Shown here piece by piece: positions 8,334 through 16,649 of a stretch of DNA of 61,065 nt. A program made the position numbers and the translations under genes. The notes below the pieces were generated by a model. The model ran no database searches. It was not told the origin of the DNA and saw only the letters and a list, made by a program, of their open reading frames with translations. Source of the DNA: Nitrospiria bacterium (GTDB lineage: Bacteria; Nitrospirota; Nitrospiria; JACQBZ01). Position 1 is the first letter of the stretch, and every line of letters begins with the position of its first letter. Location of the stretch: NCBI GenBank assembly GCA_035517655.1, contig DATIYJ010000030.1, positions 1-61,065 of the forward strand, given 5' to 3'.

Positions 8334-9584
8334 ATGAAATTCCAGTCCATCCGGGGCGTTAAAGACATCCTGCCCGGCGAGATCGAGGCGGTCCAGCGGC
8401 TCGAGCAGGCCGCGCGGTCGGTCTTCGAATCGTACGGCTTCTCCGAGATCCGCATCCCGATTTTCGAGGTCACGGAGCTGTTCGCGCGGGGCATCGGGGC
8501 CACGACCGATATCGTTGAGAAGGAGATGTACACCTTCGAGGACCGGGACGGGAAAAAGATCACGCTCCGGCCGGAGGGAACCGCGTCGGTCGTACGGGCC
8601 TACATCGAACATCAATTAAACCTGAGGGCGCCGGTCGCCAAACTCTATTATCTCGGCCCGATGTTCCGCCACGAGCGGCCCCAGGCCGGCCGCTTCCGCC
8701 AGTTCTACCAAATCGGCGTCGAGGCCCTCGGCACGGACCGTCCCGCGATGGATGTGGAGGTGCTTGCGATGTTGACGATCGTGCTCCAGAACGTCGGCGT
8801 GACGGAGGTTCAGCTCGAGATCAACAGCCTGGGCGACGCGGCCTGTCGTCCCCACTACCGGAAGACGCTGAAGGCCTATTTCAAGACCCGCCTCGCGGAA
8901 CTCTGCGAGGACTGCCGGCGGCGCTATGAAACGAATCCGATGCGGATTTTAGACTGCAAGAAGGAGGGCTGCAGGGCCGTCGCGGCCAAGGCCCCGTCGC
9001 CGCTGGACCATCTCTGCCCGGAATGCCTGGCTCATTTCCAGCAGGTCAAGGACGGACTGAACCGGATCAAGATCCCCTTTGTCGTGAACGAGCGTCTCGT
9101 CCGCGGACTGGACTACTACACGCGGACCGCGTTCGAGGTCACCACGACGAGGCTCGGCGCCCAGAACGCGGTCGCGGCCGGCGGCCGCTACGACGGCCTC
9201 GTGGAAGAGCTCGGAGGCCCGCCCACGCCCGGCATCGGCTTCGCGATGGGGGTGGAGCGGATCGCCTCGCTCATGGCGCGGATCGAGACACCGAAGCCCG
9301 ACGTCTTCTTTGCGCTGCTGGGAGAGGAAGCCGTCCGTCAGATGCTGCCCGTGATCATCCGGCTTCGGGGCCACGGCCGGCGGGTTGAAATGGACTACTC
9401 CGGCGGGGGATTGAAAAAGCAGATGGGTCTTTCGGACAAGCTGGGCGCGCGGTACACGCTGATCGTGGGTGAAAACGAGCTGAAGTCCGGGAAGGCCGTT
9501 CTGCGGGACATGACCACCAAGGCGCAGGAAGAAATCCTTCTAACCGGGTTGCCCGAACTCCTGATCAACGTCATCCGGTCGTAA
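8334..9584 (+). CDS. hisS: Histidyl-tRNA synthetase
   Basis: Charges tRNA-His with histidine (class II synthetase, homodimer, cytosol). It has 416 residues, the usual size. It begins MKFQSIRGVKDILPGE, and shows motif 2 RHERPQAGRFRQFYQ (about 113), the histidine-binding LVRGLDYYTRTAFEV (about 255) and motif 3 GIGFAMGVERI. A C-terminal anticodon-binding domain ends with the gene. The in-frame region upstream of 8334 runs through the promoter and has no synthetase similarity, so the ATG here is the start. It is divergent from the SARP-like regulator and convergent with recX. Confidence 0.97.
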   Translation: MKFQSIRGVKDILPGEIEAVQRLEQAARSVFESYGFSEIRIPIFEVTELFARGIGATTDIVEKEMYTFEDRDGKKITLRPEGTASVVRAYIEHQLNLRAPVAKLYYLGPMFRHERPQAGRFRQFYQIGVEALGTDRPAMDVEVLAMLTIVLQNVGVTEVQLEINSLGDAACRPHYRKTLKAYFKTRLAELCEDCRRRYETNPMRILDCKKEGCRAVAAKAPSPLDHLCPECLAHFQQVKDGLNRIKIPFVVNERLVRGLDYYTRTAFEVTTTRLGAQNAVAAGGRYDGLVEELGGPPTPGIGFAMGVERIASLMARIETPKPDVFFALLGEEAVRQMLPVIIRLRGHGRRVEMDYSGGGLKKQMGLSDKLGARYTLIVGENELKSGKAVLRDMTTKAQEEILLTGLPELLINVIRS

Positions 9585-9596
9585 CCGCCGCTCTTT

Positions 9597-10070
9597 CTAT
9601 TCCGAACTCTCTTTCATTTTTCGCAACGCGCTCTGGATGGCGTCCGGGGAATAGCCCCGCCGGAAAAGGTAGGCGAACAACCGGCGGTACTCCTTCGGAT
9701 CGCGAAGACCGCGCCCTCGGAGACGTTGCACGACGAGCTCCGTCGCCCGGGTTTCCTCAGCCCCCTCTTCAAACAGCTCCCGGACGGCCGCTTCGGTCCA
9801 TTCCCGGGCGACGCCTTTGCGTTCCAACTCCATTCGGAGACGCGACGGACCCCAGCGGCGGCGGGTAAACCGGTCGCGGGCCCATTGTCTCGCGAAGGCT
9901 TGATCGTCTATATACCGGTAGGCTTCGAGCCGTTGAAGGACTTGACGGATCACCGGCTCGGGATAATTCTTTTCCCGTAAGCGGCGTTCCAGTTCGGCGC
10001 GGGTTCGGGGGCTGCGGGCCAGGTAGCGGTAGGCGGAGTCCAGCGCCTTTCTCAGAAGATCCTCATCCAC
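9597..10070 (-). CDS. recX: RecX, regulator of RecA
   Basis: 157 residues with the three-repeat helical RecX fold (RSPRTRAELERRLREKNYPE; DDQAFARQWARDRFTRR; FAYLFRRGYSPDAIQSAL). RecX binds the RecA filament and limits its extension. The GTG start immediately follows the pilT stop codon, so it is the last gene of the recA-pilT-recX transcript. Having recX in this operon is common; having pilT between recA and recX is less so. Confidence 0.93.
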   Translation of the reverse strand: MDEDLLRKALDSAYRYLARSPRTRAELERRLREKNYPEPVIRQVLQRLEAYRYIDDQAFARQWARDRFTRRRWGPSRLRMELERKGVAREWTEAAVRELFEEGAEETRATELVVQRLRGRGLRDPKEYRRLFAYLFRRGYSPDAIQSALRKMKESSE

Positions 10071-11234
10071 CTATTTTCCGAAGCGGTCGATCTTGAATTT
10101 GGGTTCCGCTTCCTTGCCCACGGTCTGTTCGGGCTGTCCATCCCAGGCATCCGAGGTGGACTGGATGCCCTTGACCTTGAGCGTGAAGTCCTCCGGATTG
10201 GTGCACCACCGGAGCGCCTCTTCGTAGGTAATCAGGTTCTTCTGAAACAAACCGAATAGCGACTGGTCGAACGTTTGCATTCCGTACTGAGACTGTCCGG
10301 CCGCAATCACATCCGGGATCTTGCGGGTTTTGTCCTGATCGATGATGCATTCCCGGATGGTCTGCGTGGCGATCATCACCTCCACCGCCGGCACGCGCCC
10401 GGCCCCGTCCGACCGGGGCACCAGCCGCATGGACACCACGCCCTTCAGGACGGCGGCGAGCTGCATGCGCACCTGCTTCTGCTGATAGGGGGGGAAAACC
10501 GAGATGATCCGGTTGATCGTCTCGCTCGCGTCCAGCGTATGGAGCGTGCTCATCACCAGGTGCCCCGTTTCGGCGGCGACCAGCGCGGTCGAGATCGTCT
10601 CGAAATCGCGCATCTCGCCGACCAGGATGACGTCCGGGTCCTGACGAAGAGCCGACCGCAGCGCCCCGCTGAACGACTCCGTGTCCGCGCCCACTTCCCG
10701 TTGGCTGACGATGCTTTTCCGGTCGCGGTGAAGATACTCGATCGGGTCCTCGATCGTGATCACGTTGTCCATCCGGTTCCGGTTGATGAAATCGATCAGG
10801 GAGGCCAGGGCGGTCGTCTTTCCGCTGCCGGTCGTTCCCGTAACCAGGACCAGCCCCCGTTGTTCCATCGCCAGTTTCTCAAGAACCGGCGGCAGATTCA
10901 ACTCCTCGACCGTCAGGATTTTGGTCGGGACGACCCGGAAGACCAGGCCGATCGTTCCCCGTTGCTGGAAGACGTTCACCCGGAAACGGCCCATTCCAGG
11001 GGCGCTGTAGGCCAGGTCGATTTCGCTGCGCTGCTTGAACTTCTCCTTCTGGGGGTTGCTCATGATCGAGAAGGCCACCTGGATCGCGTCCTCCTGACTC
11101 AGCTTGGGCTGCTCTTCAACCGGAATCAGGTGACCGTCCACGCGGATGATCGGATAGTTTCCGACCTTCAAATGAAGATCGGAGGCCTTTCGGTCGATCG
11201 AAATCTTAAGCAGTTCGTTAATGGTGACGGACAT
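10071..11234 (-). CDS. pilT: Type IV pilus retraction ATPase PilT
   Basis: Hexameric cytoplasmic ATPase that depolymerises type IV pili for twitching motility. The N-terminal PAS-like domain (about residues 1-100) is followed by a RecA-like core with Walker A GTTGSGKT (133-140), the Asp box ITIEDPIEYLH, Walker B DPDVILVGEMRD and the His box STLHTLDASETINR. It has 387 residues, slightly longer than typical through a C-terminal tail (TSDAWDGQPEQT...). The ATG has TGAGGAG upstream, overlapping the recA stop region; the gap to recA is 12 bases, so it is co-transcribed with recA. Confidence 0.95.
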   Translation of the reverse strand: MSVTINELLKISIDRKASDLHLKVGNYPIIRVDGHLIPVEEQPKLSQEDAIQVAFSIMSNPQKEKFKQRSEIDLAYSAPGMGRFRVNVFQQRGTIGLVFRVVPTKILTVEELNLPPVLEKLAMEQRGLVLVTGTTGSGKTTALASLIDFINRNRMDNVITIEDPIEYLHRDRKSIVSQREVGADTESFSGALRSALRQDPDVILVGEMRDFETISTALVAAETGHLVMSTLHTLDASETINRIISVFPPYQQKQVRMQLAAVLKGVVSMRLVPRSDGAGRVPAVEVMIATQTIRECIIDQDKTRKIPDVIAAGQSQYGMQTFDQSLFGLFQKNLITYEEALRWCTNPEDFTLKVKGIQSTSDAWDGQPEQTVGKEAEPKFKIDRFGK

Positions 11235-11246
11235 GGTGATCTCTCC

Positions 11247-12323
11247 TCAGGCGATCGGCTGTTGTCCACGCGCGGGGTGGGCCGTCTTGACCGGCGCCGC
11301 CGTCTTTCCCGTTGCGGCCGGTTTTCGAAGCGCCAGGGCGGCCTCCCGGATTCGCTCCTCGATCTCCTTTGCCATGGCGGGGTTTCCCTTCAGGAAGGTC
11401 CGGGCCTGTTCCCGGCCCTGGCCGATACGTTCTCCCTTGTAAGTATACCAGGCCCCGCTTTTTTCGACTACGCCTTTTTCCGCCCCCAAATCCAGGATCT
11501 CGCCGACCTTGGAGATGCCTTCATTAAACATGATATCAAACTCGGCCTGTTTGAACGGCGGCGCGACTTTGTTTTTCACCACCTTGACGCGCGCACGGCT
11601 GCCGGTCACTTCCTGCCCCTCTTTGATCGCTTCAATCCGCCGGATGTCCAGCCGGACCGAGGCGTAGAATTTCAACGCGTTTCCGCCGGTCGTGGTCTCG
11701 GGGTTTCCGAACATCACGCCGATCTTCATCCGGATCTGGTTGATAAAGATCACCGTGGTTTGTGATTTACTGATGGTCGCCGTCAGCTTCCGGAGCGCCT
11801 GCGACATCAGCCGGGCCTGCAGGCCCATATGCGCGTCGCCCATCTCCCCCTCCAGTTCGGCGCGCGGAACCAGCGCCGCGACCGAATCGATCACGATCAG
11901 GTCCAGCGCCCCGCTGCGGACCAGCGTCTCGGCGATTTCCAGGGCCTGCTCGCCCGTGTCCGGCTGGGCGATCAGCAGATCGTCCGTCTTCACGCCCAGC
12001 TTCCGCGCATAGGTCACGTCGAGGGCATGCTCGGCGTCGATGAACGCCGTCGCGCCTCCCGCCTTCTGGGCCTCCGCGATCGCGTGCAGCGTCAGCGTCG
12101 TCTTGCCGGAGGCCTCGGGACCGAAGATCTCGACCACCCGACCGCGGGGAAAACCGCCCACGCCCAGGGCGATGTCCAGGCCCAGAGAACCGGTCGAGAT
12201 CGCCGGGATATCCGACAGGACTTCCTCCGAGCCCAGTTTCATAATGGCCCCTTTTCCGAACTGCTTTTCGATCTGAGCCACCGCCAGATCGAGCGCTTTG
12301 CCCCGACTCTCTTTGTCCGCCAT
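11247..12323 (-). CDS. recA: Recombinase RecA
   Basis: DNA strand-exchange protein and co-protease for LexA. It has 358 residues from [17 protein letters not shown]; this ATG has AAAGGAG six bases upstream, whereas the in-frame upstream extension has no RecA similarity. It shows Walker [10 protein letters not shown], Walker [15 protein letters not shown], the L1/L2 loop regions ([23 protein letters not shown]) and a C-terminal domain ending in a Pro/Ala/Lys-rich tail. A promoter and a LexA-like box lie just upstream. It is followed by pilT and recX in the same transcript. Confidence 0.97.
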   Translation of the reverse strand: MADKESRGKALDLAVAQIEKQFGKGAIMKLGSEEVLSDIPAISTGSLGLDIALGVGGFPRGRVVEIFGPEASGKTTLTLHAIAEAQKAGGATAFIDAEHALDVTYARKLGVKTDDLLIAQPDTGEQALEIAETLVRSGALDLIVIDSVAALVPRAELEGEMGDAHMGLQARLMSQALRKLTATISKSQTTVIFINQIRMKIGVMFGNPETTTGGNALKFYASVRLDIRRIEAIKEGQEVTGSRARVKVVKNKVAPPFKQAEFDIMFNEGISKVGEILDLGAEKGVVEKSGAWYTYKGERIGQGREQARTFLKGNPAMAKEIEERIREAALALRKPAATGKTAAPVKTAHPARGQQPIA

Positions 12324-12356
12324 GGATGCTCCTTTATGGTTTAACAGTGGTTGAGG

Positions 12357-12384
12357 ATCGTAACACCCGTTCACCCTATATCAA
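12357..12384 (-). promoter_or_regulatory. Probable recA promoter
   Basis: On the minus strand TTGATA and TACGAT are separated by 16 bases, about 35 bases before the recA start. The gap between thpR and recA (155 bases) is large enough for a separate promoter, although read-through from the pgpA promoter is also possible. Confidence 0.4.
12360..12373 (-). promoter_or_regulatory. LexA-like (SOS) box inside the recA promoter
   Basis: Minus strand TGAACGGGTGTTAC matches 12 of 14 positions of the Gram-positive-type LexA consensus CGAACRNRYGTTYC. It sits between the -35 and -10 of the probable promoter, where a repressor would block transcription. LexA recognition in this lineage is not known to me, so the assignment rests on consensus match and position. 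Confidence 0.5.
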
Positions 12385-12478
12385 GCCCGGCGTGAACGGT
12401 CCGGCCTTCCCGCGTGCGTAAAATCCTTGTAACGGAACGGCGTGATGAACCGGGCCCGCCCTATATTAATGATTGCAA

Positions 12479-13033
12479 TTAAAGTGCCACAGACCACAGC
12501 TTCGTATAAACCGCCCCTTCCCTCCGAAGCTCGCTTTGAATCAAATAAAGCTCATCCAACAGGCTCTCTCCGGCGGAAAAACGATGCCGGACGGCGATGG
12601 CCTTCATCAAGCCGTCCAGGCCGCGTGAGGATTTGACGCGGCCCAGGGTAAGATGCGGCCGGAACCCGCGCTCCTCCCGCGGAAATCCCAACGGCGCCAG
12701 CGCACGATCGATGCGTTCCTGAAGTCGCATGAGCCGGTCGCCCTCCGGCCGGATGCCCAGCCAGACAACGCGGGGAGTTTTCGGGTTCGGAAAGACGCCG
12801 ATATCTTGCACCGCGATCTTCATCGGCCCCGTCCCCTCCGAAGCGAGCCTTAAGGCGTCCTCGATGCCGGGCAGACGCGCGGACGGCACCTCTCCCAAAA
12901 ACTTCAAGGTCAGATGCATCCCGTCCGTTCGGACCCAAGCGACGGGCGCGTCCGACTTCATCAACTCCCGCTGGATCGCGGCCGCGGCTTCCTTGATGAC
13001 CGAAGGAAACTCGAAAGCGACAAAGACGCGCAT
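12479..13033 (-). CDS. thpR: RNA 2',3'-cyclic phosphodiesterase ThpR
   Basis: A 2H phosphoesterase that opens 2',3'-cyclic phosphates and ligates tRNA halves in vitro. It has 184 residues with the two signature HxTx motifs: HLTLKFLGEV (about 41) and HLTLGRVKSS (about 128), which form the two catalytic His. The start MRVFVAFEFPS is the family's usual N-terminus. It lies 3 bases after cinA and is probably translated from the same message. Confidence 0.93.
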   Translation of the reverse strand: MRVFVAFEFPSVIKEAAAAIQRELMKSDAPVAWVRTDGMHLTLKFLGEVPSARLPGIEDALRLASEGTGPMKIAVQDIGVFPNPKTPRVVWLGIRPEGDRLMRLQERIDRALAPLGFPREERGFRPHLTLGRVKSSRGLDGLMKAIAVRHRFSAGESLLDELYLIQSELRREGAVYTKLWSVAL

Positions 13034-13036
13034 GCT

Positions 13037-14308
13037 CTACCGCAGGGGCGACGCATGCGACGGCCCTGCCAACACCCGCCGCAGCAGATCCAGCGCATGC
13101 TGAGAAGCGCGGAGCTTGACCGCCGCGCGGTCGCCGGAGAATCGCGCAAAGGAGGTGCGCACTTCCCGGCCGTCGTCCAGACCGAAGTAAACCAACCCCA
13201 CCGGTTTTTCGGGGGTCCCGCCGCCCGGCCCGGCGATGCCGGTCACGGACAGACCGAAATCGGTCCCGGCTCGCCGTCGGACCCCCTGGGCCATGGCGGC
13301 GGCGACCGGCGCGCTGACGGCGCCGTTCGCCTCGATCAGTTCCGACGGCACGCCGAGGGCCTCGATCTTGGCACGGTTACTATAACACACCTCGACCCGG
13401 TCGAGATAGTCCGAGCTTCCCGGAACATTGGTCAAGCGGTGACCGATCAATCCTCCGGTACAGGACTCGGCCACGGCCAAGCGCATCCGGCGCTCCTTCA
13501 GCAGCCGCCCGACCACCGCTTCCATTTCGTCCCGACCCCGGACGTACAGAATGTCCGCCAGCCGCTCTTCCACTTTTTGGAGCAGGCCTTCCAGAAGGAC
13601 GCGTACCTCTTCCCGGTTCCGTCCGCTTCCCAAGATCCGGACATCGACCCCGACCGGCTTGGCCGTCAGGCCGATCCGGACCCGGGGATGACCGATCATC
13701 AGATCGGCCAGCCGTTCATTCACCCCCGATTCCATCAACCCGTAGGTTCGGAAGAGATGCAACTCGTTCCAGGGTCGGGAGGGAAAGCGTTGCTGAAGGA
13801 AGGGCCCGACCGTCGCTTCGTACATCGAACGCATCTCATGCGGAACGCCGGGCAGGCAGATCAGATAACTGTTTTCCCAGTGGAGGATCAAGCCCGGCGC
13901 GCTCCCAGCCGGGTTCGGGATGACGACGGATCGGGCCGGCATCAGGGCCTGGCGCTCGACTTGAACCGGCATGGCCTGCGCCCGTTCCGCAAAGCGCTTG
14001 CGAAGGTCATCCAAGAGCTTTTCCTGAAGGACCAGGCGACGGCCGGCGATTCGGCTGACCACCTTTTTGGTGAGGTCGTCCTCCGTCGGCCCGAGTCCGC
14101 CCGTAATCAGGACCACCGGCGCGCGCTCGGCCGCTTGCCGGATGACTTCCATCATCCGCCGCTCTTCGTCTCCCACGACCGATTTGTGGATCGGCTCAAA
14201 CCCCAACTCGATCAGCCGGTCGGCCAGGTAAACCGAATTGGTGTCGGTCAGGCCGTCCCACAACAGCTCCGAGCCGGTCGCGATGATTTCAGCGCTCAGG
14301 GTTTTCAT
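13037..14308 (-). CDS. cinA: CinA: ADP-ribose pyrophosphatase / NMN deamidase
   Basis: Two-domain protein of 423 residues involved in pyridine-nucleotide salvage. The N-terminal MoeA/MogA-like domain has ITGGLGPTEDDLT (about 70); the C-terminal amidase domain, which converts NMN to nicotinate mononucleotide, has AESCTGGLIGHRLTNVPGSS and VTGIAGPGGGTPEKPVG. The ATG overlaps the pgpA stop (ATGA), fixing the start. The CinA-RecA pairing, recalling their joint role in competence regulons, is common in bacteria. Confidence 0.95.
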   Translation of the reverse strand: MKTLSAEIIATGSELLWDGLTDTNSVYLADRLIELGFEPIHKSVVGDEERRMMEVIRQAAERAPVVLITGGLGPTEDDLTKKVVSRIAGRRLVLQEKLLDDLRKRFAERAQAMPVQVERQALMPARSVVIPNPAGSAPGLILHWENSYLICLPGVPHEMRSMYEATVGPFLQQRFPSRPWNELHLFRTYGLMESGVNERLADLMIGHPRVRIGLTAKPVGVDVRILGSGRNREEVRVLLEGLLQKVEERLADILYVRGRDEMEAVVGRLLKERRMRLAVAESCTGGLIGHRLTNVPGSSDYLDRVEVCYSNRAKIEALGVPSELIEANGAVSAPVAAAMAQGVRRRAGTDFGLSVTGIAGPGGGTPEKPVGLVYFGLDDGREVRTSFARFSGDRAAVKLRASQHALDLLRRVLAGPSHASPLR

Positions 14309-14763
14309 GACGGCTGGACCCACGCTTTGATGCCCTGCAGCATCAGATTGGCATACAGCCCGGCCACGGTGTCGTCCAGCATAATGCCCCACCCGCCGAC
14401 GAGATGGCGTTCGATCCAGCGCGCCGGAAACGGCTTCAAGACATCGAGGGCTCGGAACAGGAGAAAGCCGCCGATCCAATAGCCGGCGCCGGAGGGCAGC
14501 AGGAAACCCGCCACCAGCATCCCGGCGATCTCATCGATGACGATGCATCGATTGTCTTTTTCCCGGGTGGCGCGCTCAACCCGATCGGCCGAATAAACGC
14601 CCAGCGCGAAGACCGACAGAACGACGACCGTATAAAAAATCAGCGAGCGGTTTTGAACCAGAAAAACGAGGACCAGTCCCACGAGGCTCCCGGCGGTGCC
14701 GGGGGCCACGGGAGCATAACCGGCGCCGAAGCCGGTCGCCACCCAACGAATCCATCGAGGCAA
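14305..14763 (-). CDS. pgpA: Phosphatidylglycerophosphatase A
   Basis: Membrane phosphatase that makes phosphatidylglycerol from its phosphate precursor. It has 152 residues and about four hydrophobic helices, with family motifs GFGAGYAPVAPGTAGSL (12-28), IVIDEIAGM and FLLFRALDVLKPFPARW. It starts with TTG, six bases after an AGGTG site; no better start exists downstream before the conserved GAGYAP block. First gene of the pgpA-cinA-thpR(-recA) run, behind a strong promoter. Confidence 0.93.
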   Translation of the reverse strand: MPRWIRWVATGFGAGYAPVAPGTAGSLVGLVLVFLVQNRSLIFYTVVVLSVFALGVYSADRVERATREKDNRCIVIDEIAGMLVAGFLLPSGAGYWIGGFLLFRALDVLKPFPARWIERHLVGGWGIMLDDTVAGLYANLMLQGIKAWVQPS

Positions 14764-14802
14764 ATCGACACCTGCGGAAGAACCCGGAAAAAGTTCGATC
14801 GC

Positions 14803-14831
14803 ATTCTAACACCCGGTCGGAAGGGTGTCAA
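14803..14831 (-). promoter_or_regulatory. Strong sigma70-type promoter of the pgpA-cinA-thpR operon
   Basis: Minus strand TTGACA and TAGAAT separated by exactly 17 bases, giving a leader of about 30 bases before the pgpA TTG. The remaining interval up to the speD promoter (about 200 bases) holds only a GC-rich 8-bp inverted repeat near 14873-14896 and no gene I can support. Confidence 0.8.
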
Positions 14832-15036
14832 GGAAGCGGCCGCGGGCTTGAGCGCCGCCGGTTTTCGGCGAGGCGCGATCCATCGCTCGATCGCGCGCGG
14901 CAAATCAAACCCCTGTTCGGATCGCTTTTTTTCCGTCGGAGAATCGTTCCGCATTTTTTCACCGACGCTGTGGCCCGCTCATCGACGAAGACCGACCGTT
15001 CGAAGAGAAATTTCGGGGAATTTTTCTACTTTTTTC

Positions 15037-15064
15037 TTGACAAACAAAAAAATTCAGATATATT
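15037..15064 (+). promoter_or_regulatory. Promoter of the polyamine operon
   Basis: TTGACA and TATATT with a 16-base spacer in a locally AT-rich patch, about 240 bases before the speD start. It is the best promoter in the interval and implies a long 5' leader. Confidence 0.65.
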
Positions 15065-15070
15065 TACATT

Positions 15071-15310
15071 TAAATGATGACGACCGGTTGCGATCATCGG
15101 TCGCCGTGAAGAGGACGAACTCATCGCGCGACTCCGGTCGTCGGCATTCGCGAAGGAAAAACCGGGGAAGCGGATCGGAAAAAATCGCGGAAAGCATTCC
15201 GGGAAGAATTCGGATGGACACCTCGGCGTTCATCAGCGGGGTGAGGAGGTGAGAGCGATTCCAAAGATCTCACAGAAGCCACTAACCCGTGACGAAAGGG
15301 GGCAAATAGA
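15071..15310 (+). promoter_or_regulatory. Long 5' leader of speD
   Basis: About 240 transcribed bases without a convincing protein gene. Two short frames are present: an 11-codon ATG frame right at the expected transcript start (15074-15109) and a 32-residue GTG frame (15249-15347) that runs past the speD start in another phase. A purine-rich stretch (GGGGTGAGGAGG) precedes the second. Leaders of polyamine genes often carry control by polyamines or S-adenosylmethionine; I cannot match this one to a known riboswitch. Confidence 0.35.
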
Positions 15311-15742
15311 TTGCACGCACTCGGGAGGCATTTGCTGTTGGAGTTGAAATTATGCAACTCCAAGGTGTTAAATGATCTGAAGAAGGTGCAAGAGATCATG
15401 GTCTCAGCAGCCAAGGAAGCCAAGGCCACCATTGTTGAGATCTCCTTCCACAAATTCAGTCCCTTTGGCATCAGCGGTGTCGTTGTTATCGCCGAATCCC
15501 ACATTTCGATTCACACCTGGCCCGAATACGGTTACGCCGCCATCGACATCTTCACCTGCGGCGACGTTCTTCAACCGGAAACGGCCGCGTCTCTCCTGAT
15601 CGACAAGTTTCAATCCAAAGATCCTTCCATCGTGGAACTGAAGCGCGGCGTCCTGATCCGCGGCGATATGAAACTCCCTCACAAACCGGTCAAAGAGGTC
15701 GTGGAATATGCCCGAACCAAAGAGCTACAAATGGTTCCTTGA
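15311..15742 (+). CDS. speD: S-adenosylmethionine decarboxylase proenzyme
   Basis: Makes decarboxylated S-adenosylmethionine, the aminopropyl donor for spermidine. It has 143 residues of the short prokaryotic (Thermotoga/Bacillus) type. The self-cleavage site is ESHISIHTWPE, where Ser63 becomes the pyruvoyl group, with His68 and Cys83 (DIFTCG) as the other catalytic residues. Translation appears to start at TTG: an upstream in-frame stop excludes earlier starts and GGGGG lies 8 bases before it. The end overlaps speE by 35 bases. Confidence 0.93.
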   Translation: MHALGRHLLLELKLCNSKVLNDLKKVQEIMVSAAKEAKATIVEISFHKFSPFGISGVVVIAESHISIHTWPEYGYAAIDIFTCGDVLQPETAASLLIDKFQSKDPSIVELKRGVLIRGDMKLPHKPVKEVVEYARTKELQMVP

Positions 15743-16628
15743 CTTCTTGACCCCGGACGAAGGCCACATGCATGGCGTGGAGACGATCCTCCACGCCAAG
15801 CAAACCAAGTTCCAGCAGATGGAGATCATGCTCACCCGAAATTACGGGCGCTGCCTGGTCCTGGACGGCAAGATGCAGTCCAGCGAGTACGACGAGTTCA
15901 TCTACCACGAAGCCCTGGTCCACCCGGCCATGCTCACCCACCCCCATCCGAAGAAAGTGTTCATCGTGGGGGGCGGGGAAGGGGCCACCCTCCGCGAGAT
16001 TCTCCGGCATAAGTCGGTCGAGCAGGTCCTGATGGTCGACATCGATCAGGATGTCGTGGAGGCCTGCAAAATCTATCTGCCCGAATGGCACCGGGGATCC
16101 TTCGACGACCCGCGTGTGAAACTCGAATTCCGGGACGCGCGAAAGTATCTGGAGGAGACCAAGGATGTCTACGACATCATCATCATCGACATCTCAGAGC
16201 CGGTGGAAGAGGGCCCGGCCTATCTCCTCTACACGAAGGAATTCTACCAGATCGTGATGAACCGCCTGAGCAAGGACGGCCTCATCTCGCTCCAGGCCGG
16301 AACCACGGCCCTGACGGCGCTTCTCTGTTTTTCGGCCGTGTACCAGACCTTGAAGTCCGTCTTCCCGATCGTGCGCCCCTACCAGGCCATCATCCCCTGT
16401 TTCGGGTTGCCGTGGGGCTTCGCGCTGGCCTCCAAACAGCTCGACCCGCAGAGTTTCTCTCAGGCTGAAATCGACAAACGGATCGCCGAGCGCTTAAAAG
16501 GCGAATTGCAGTACTACAACGGCGAGATTCATCACGGACAGTTTCTCTTGCCCAAGCACATTCGGCAGCACGCGGAGCGCGAAACTCGAATCATCGAGGA
16601 TAACCACCCGCTGTTTACCTACACCTGA
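15708..16628 (+). CDS. speE: Spermidine synthase (polyamine aminopropyltransferase)
   Basis: Transfers the aminopropyl group from decarboxylated SAM to putrescine or a related amine. It has 306 residues with a beta-stranded N-terminal domain (about 1-70) and a Rossmann domain with VFIVGGGEGATLREIL (85-100), the acidic substrate residues in VLMVDIDQDVVEACK and IIIDISEPVEEGPAYLLYTKEFY (catalytic Asp region). The start lies inside speD, and GAGG precedes the ATG by 9 bases. Part of speD-speE-speA. Confidence 0.94.
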   Translation: MPEPKSYKWFLDFLTPDEGHMHGVETILHAKQTKFQQMEIMLTRNYGRCLVLDGKMQSSEYDEFIYHEALVHPAMLTHPHPKKVFIVGGGEGATLREILRHKSVEQVLMVDIDQDVVEACKIYLPEWHRGSFDDPRVKLEFRDARKYLEETKDVYDIIIIDISEPVEEGPAYLLYTKEFYQIVMNRLSKDGLISLQAGTTALTALLCFSAVYQTLKSVFPIVRPYQAIIPCFGLPWGFALASKQLDPQSFSQAEIDKRIAERLKGELQYYNGEIHHGQFLLPKHIRQHAERETRIIEDNHPLFTYT

Positions 16629-16649
16629 ACAAGGCACCGCCGCTTCTTC

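Noticed and set aside
10275-11765. Long plus-strand open frame across pilT and recA
   Set aside because: Antisense to two well-supported genes; amino-acid composition (Arg/His/Asp/Gly-rich) is typical of GC-rich shadow frames.
14404-15252. Plus-strand open frame running into the speD leader
   Set aside because: The first part is antisense to pgpA; the rest has no protein-like pattern.
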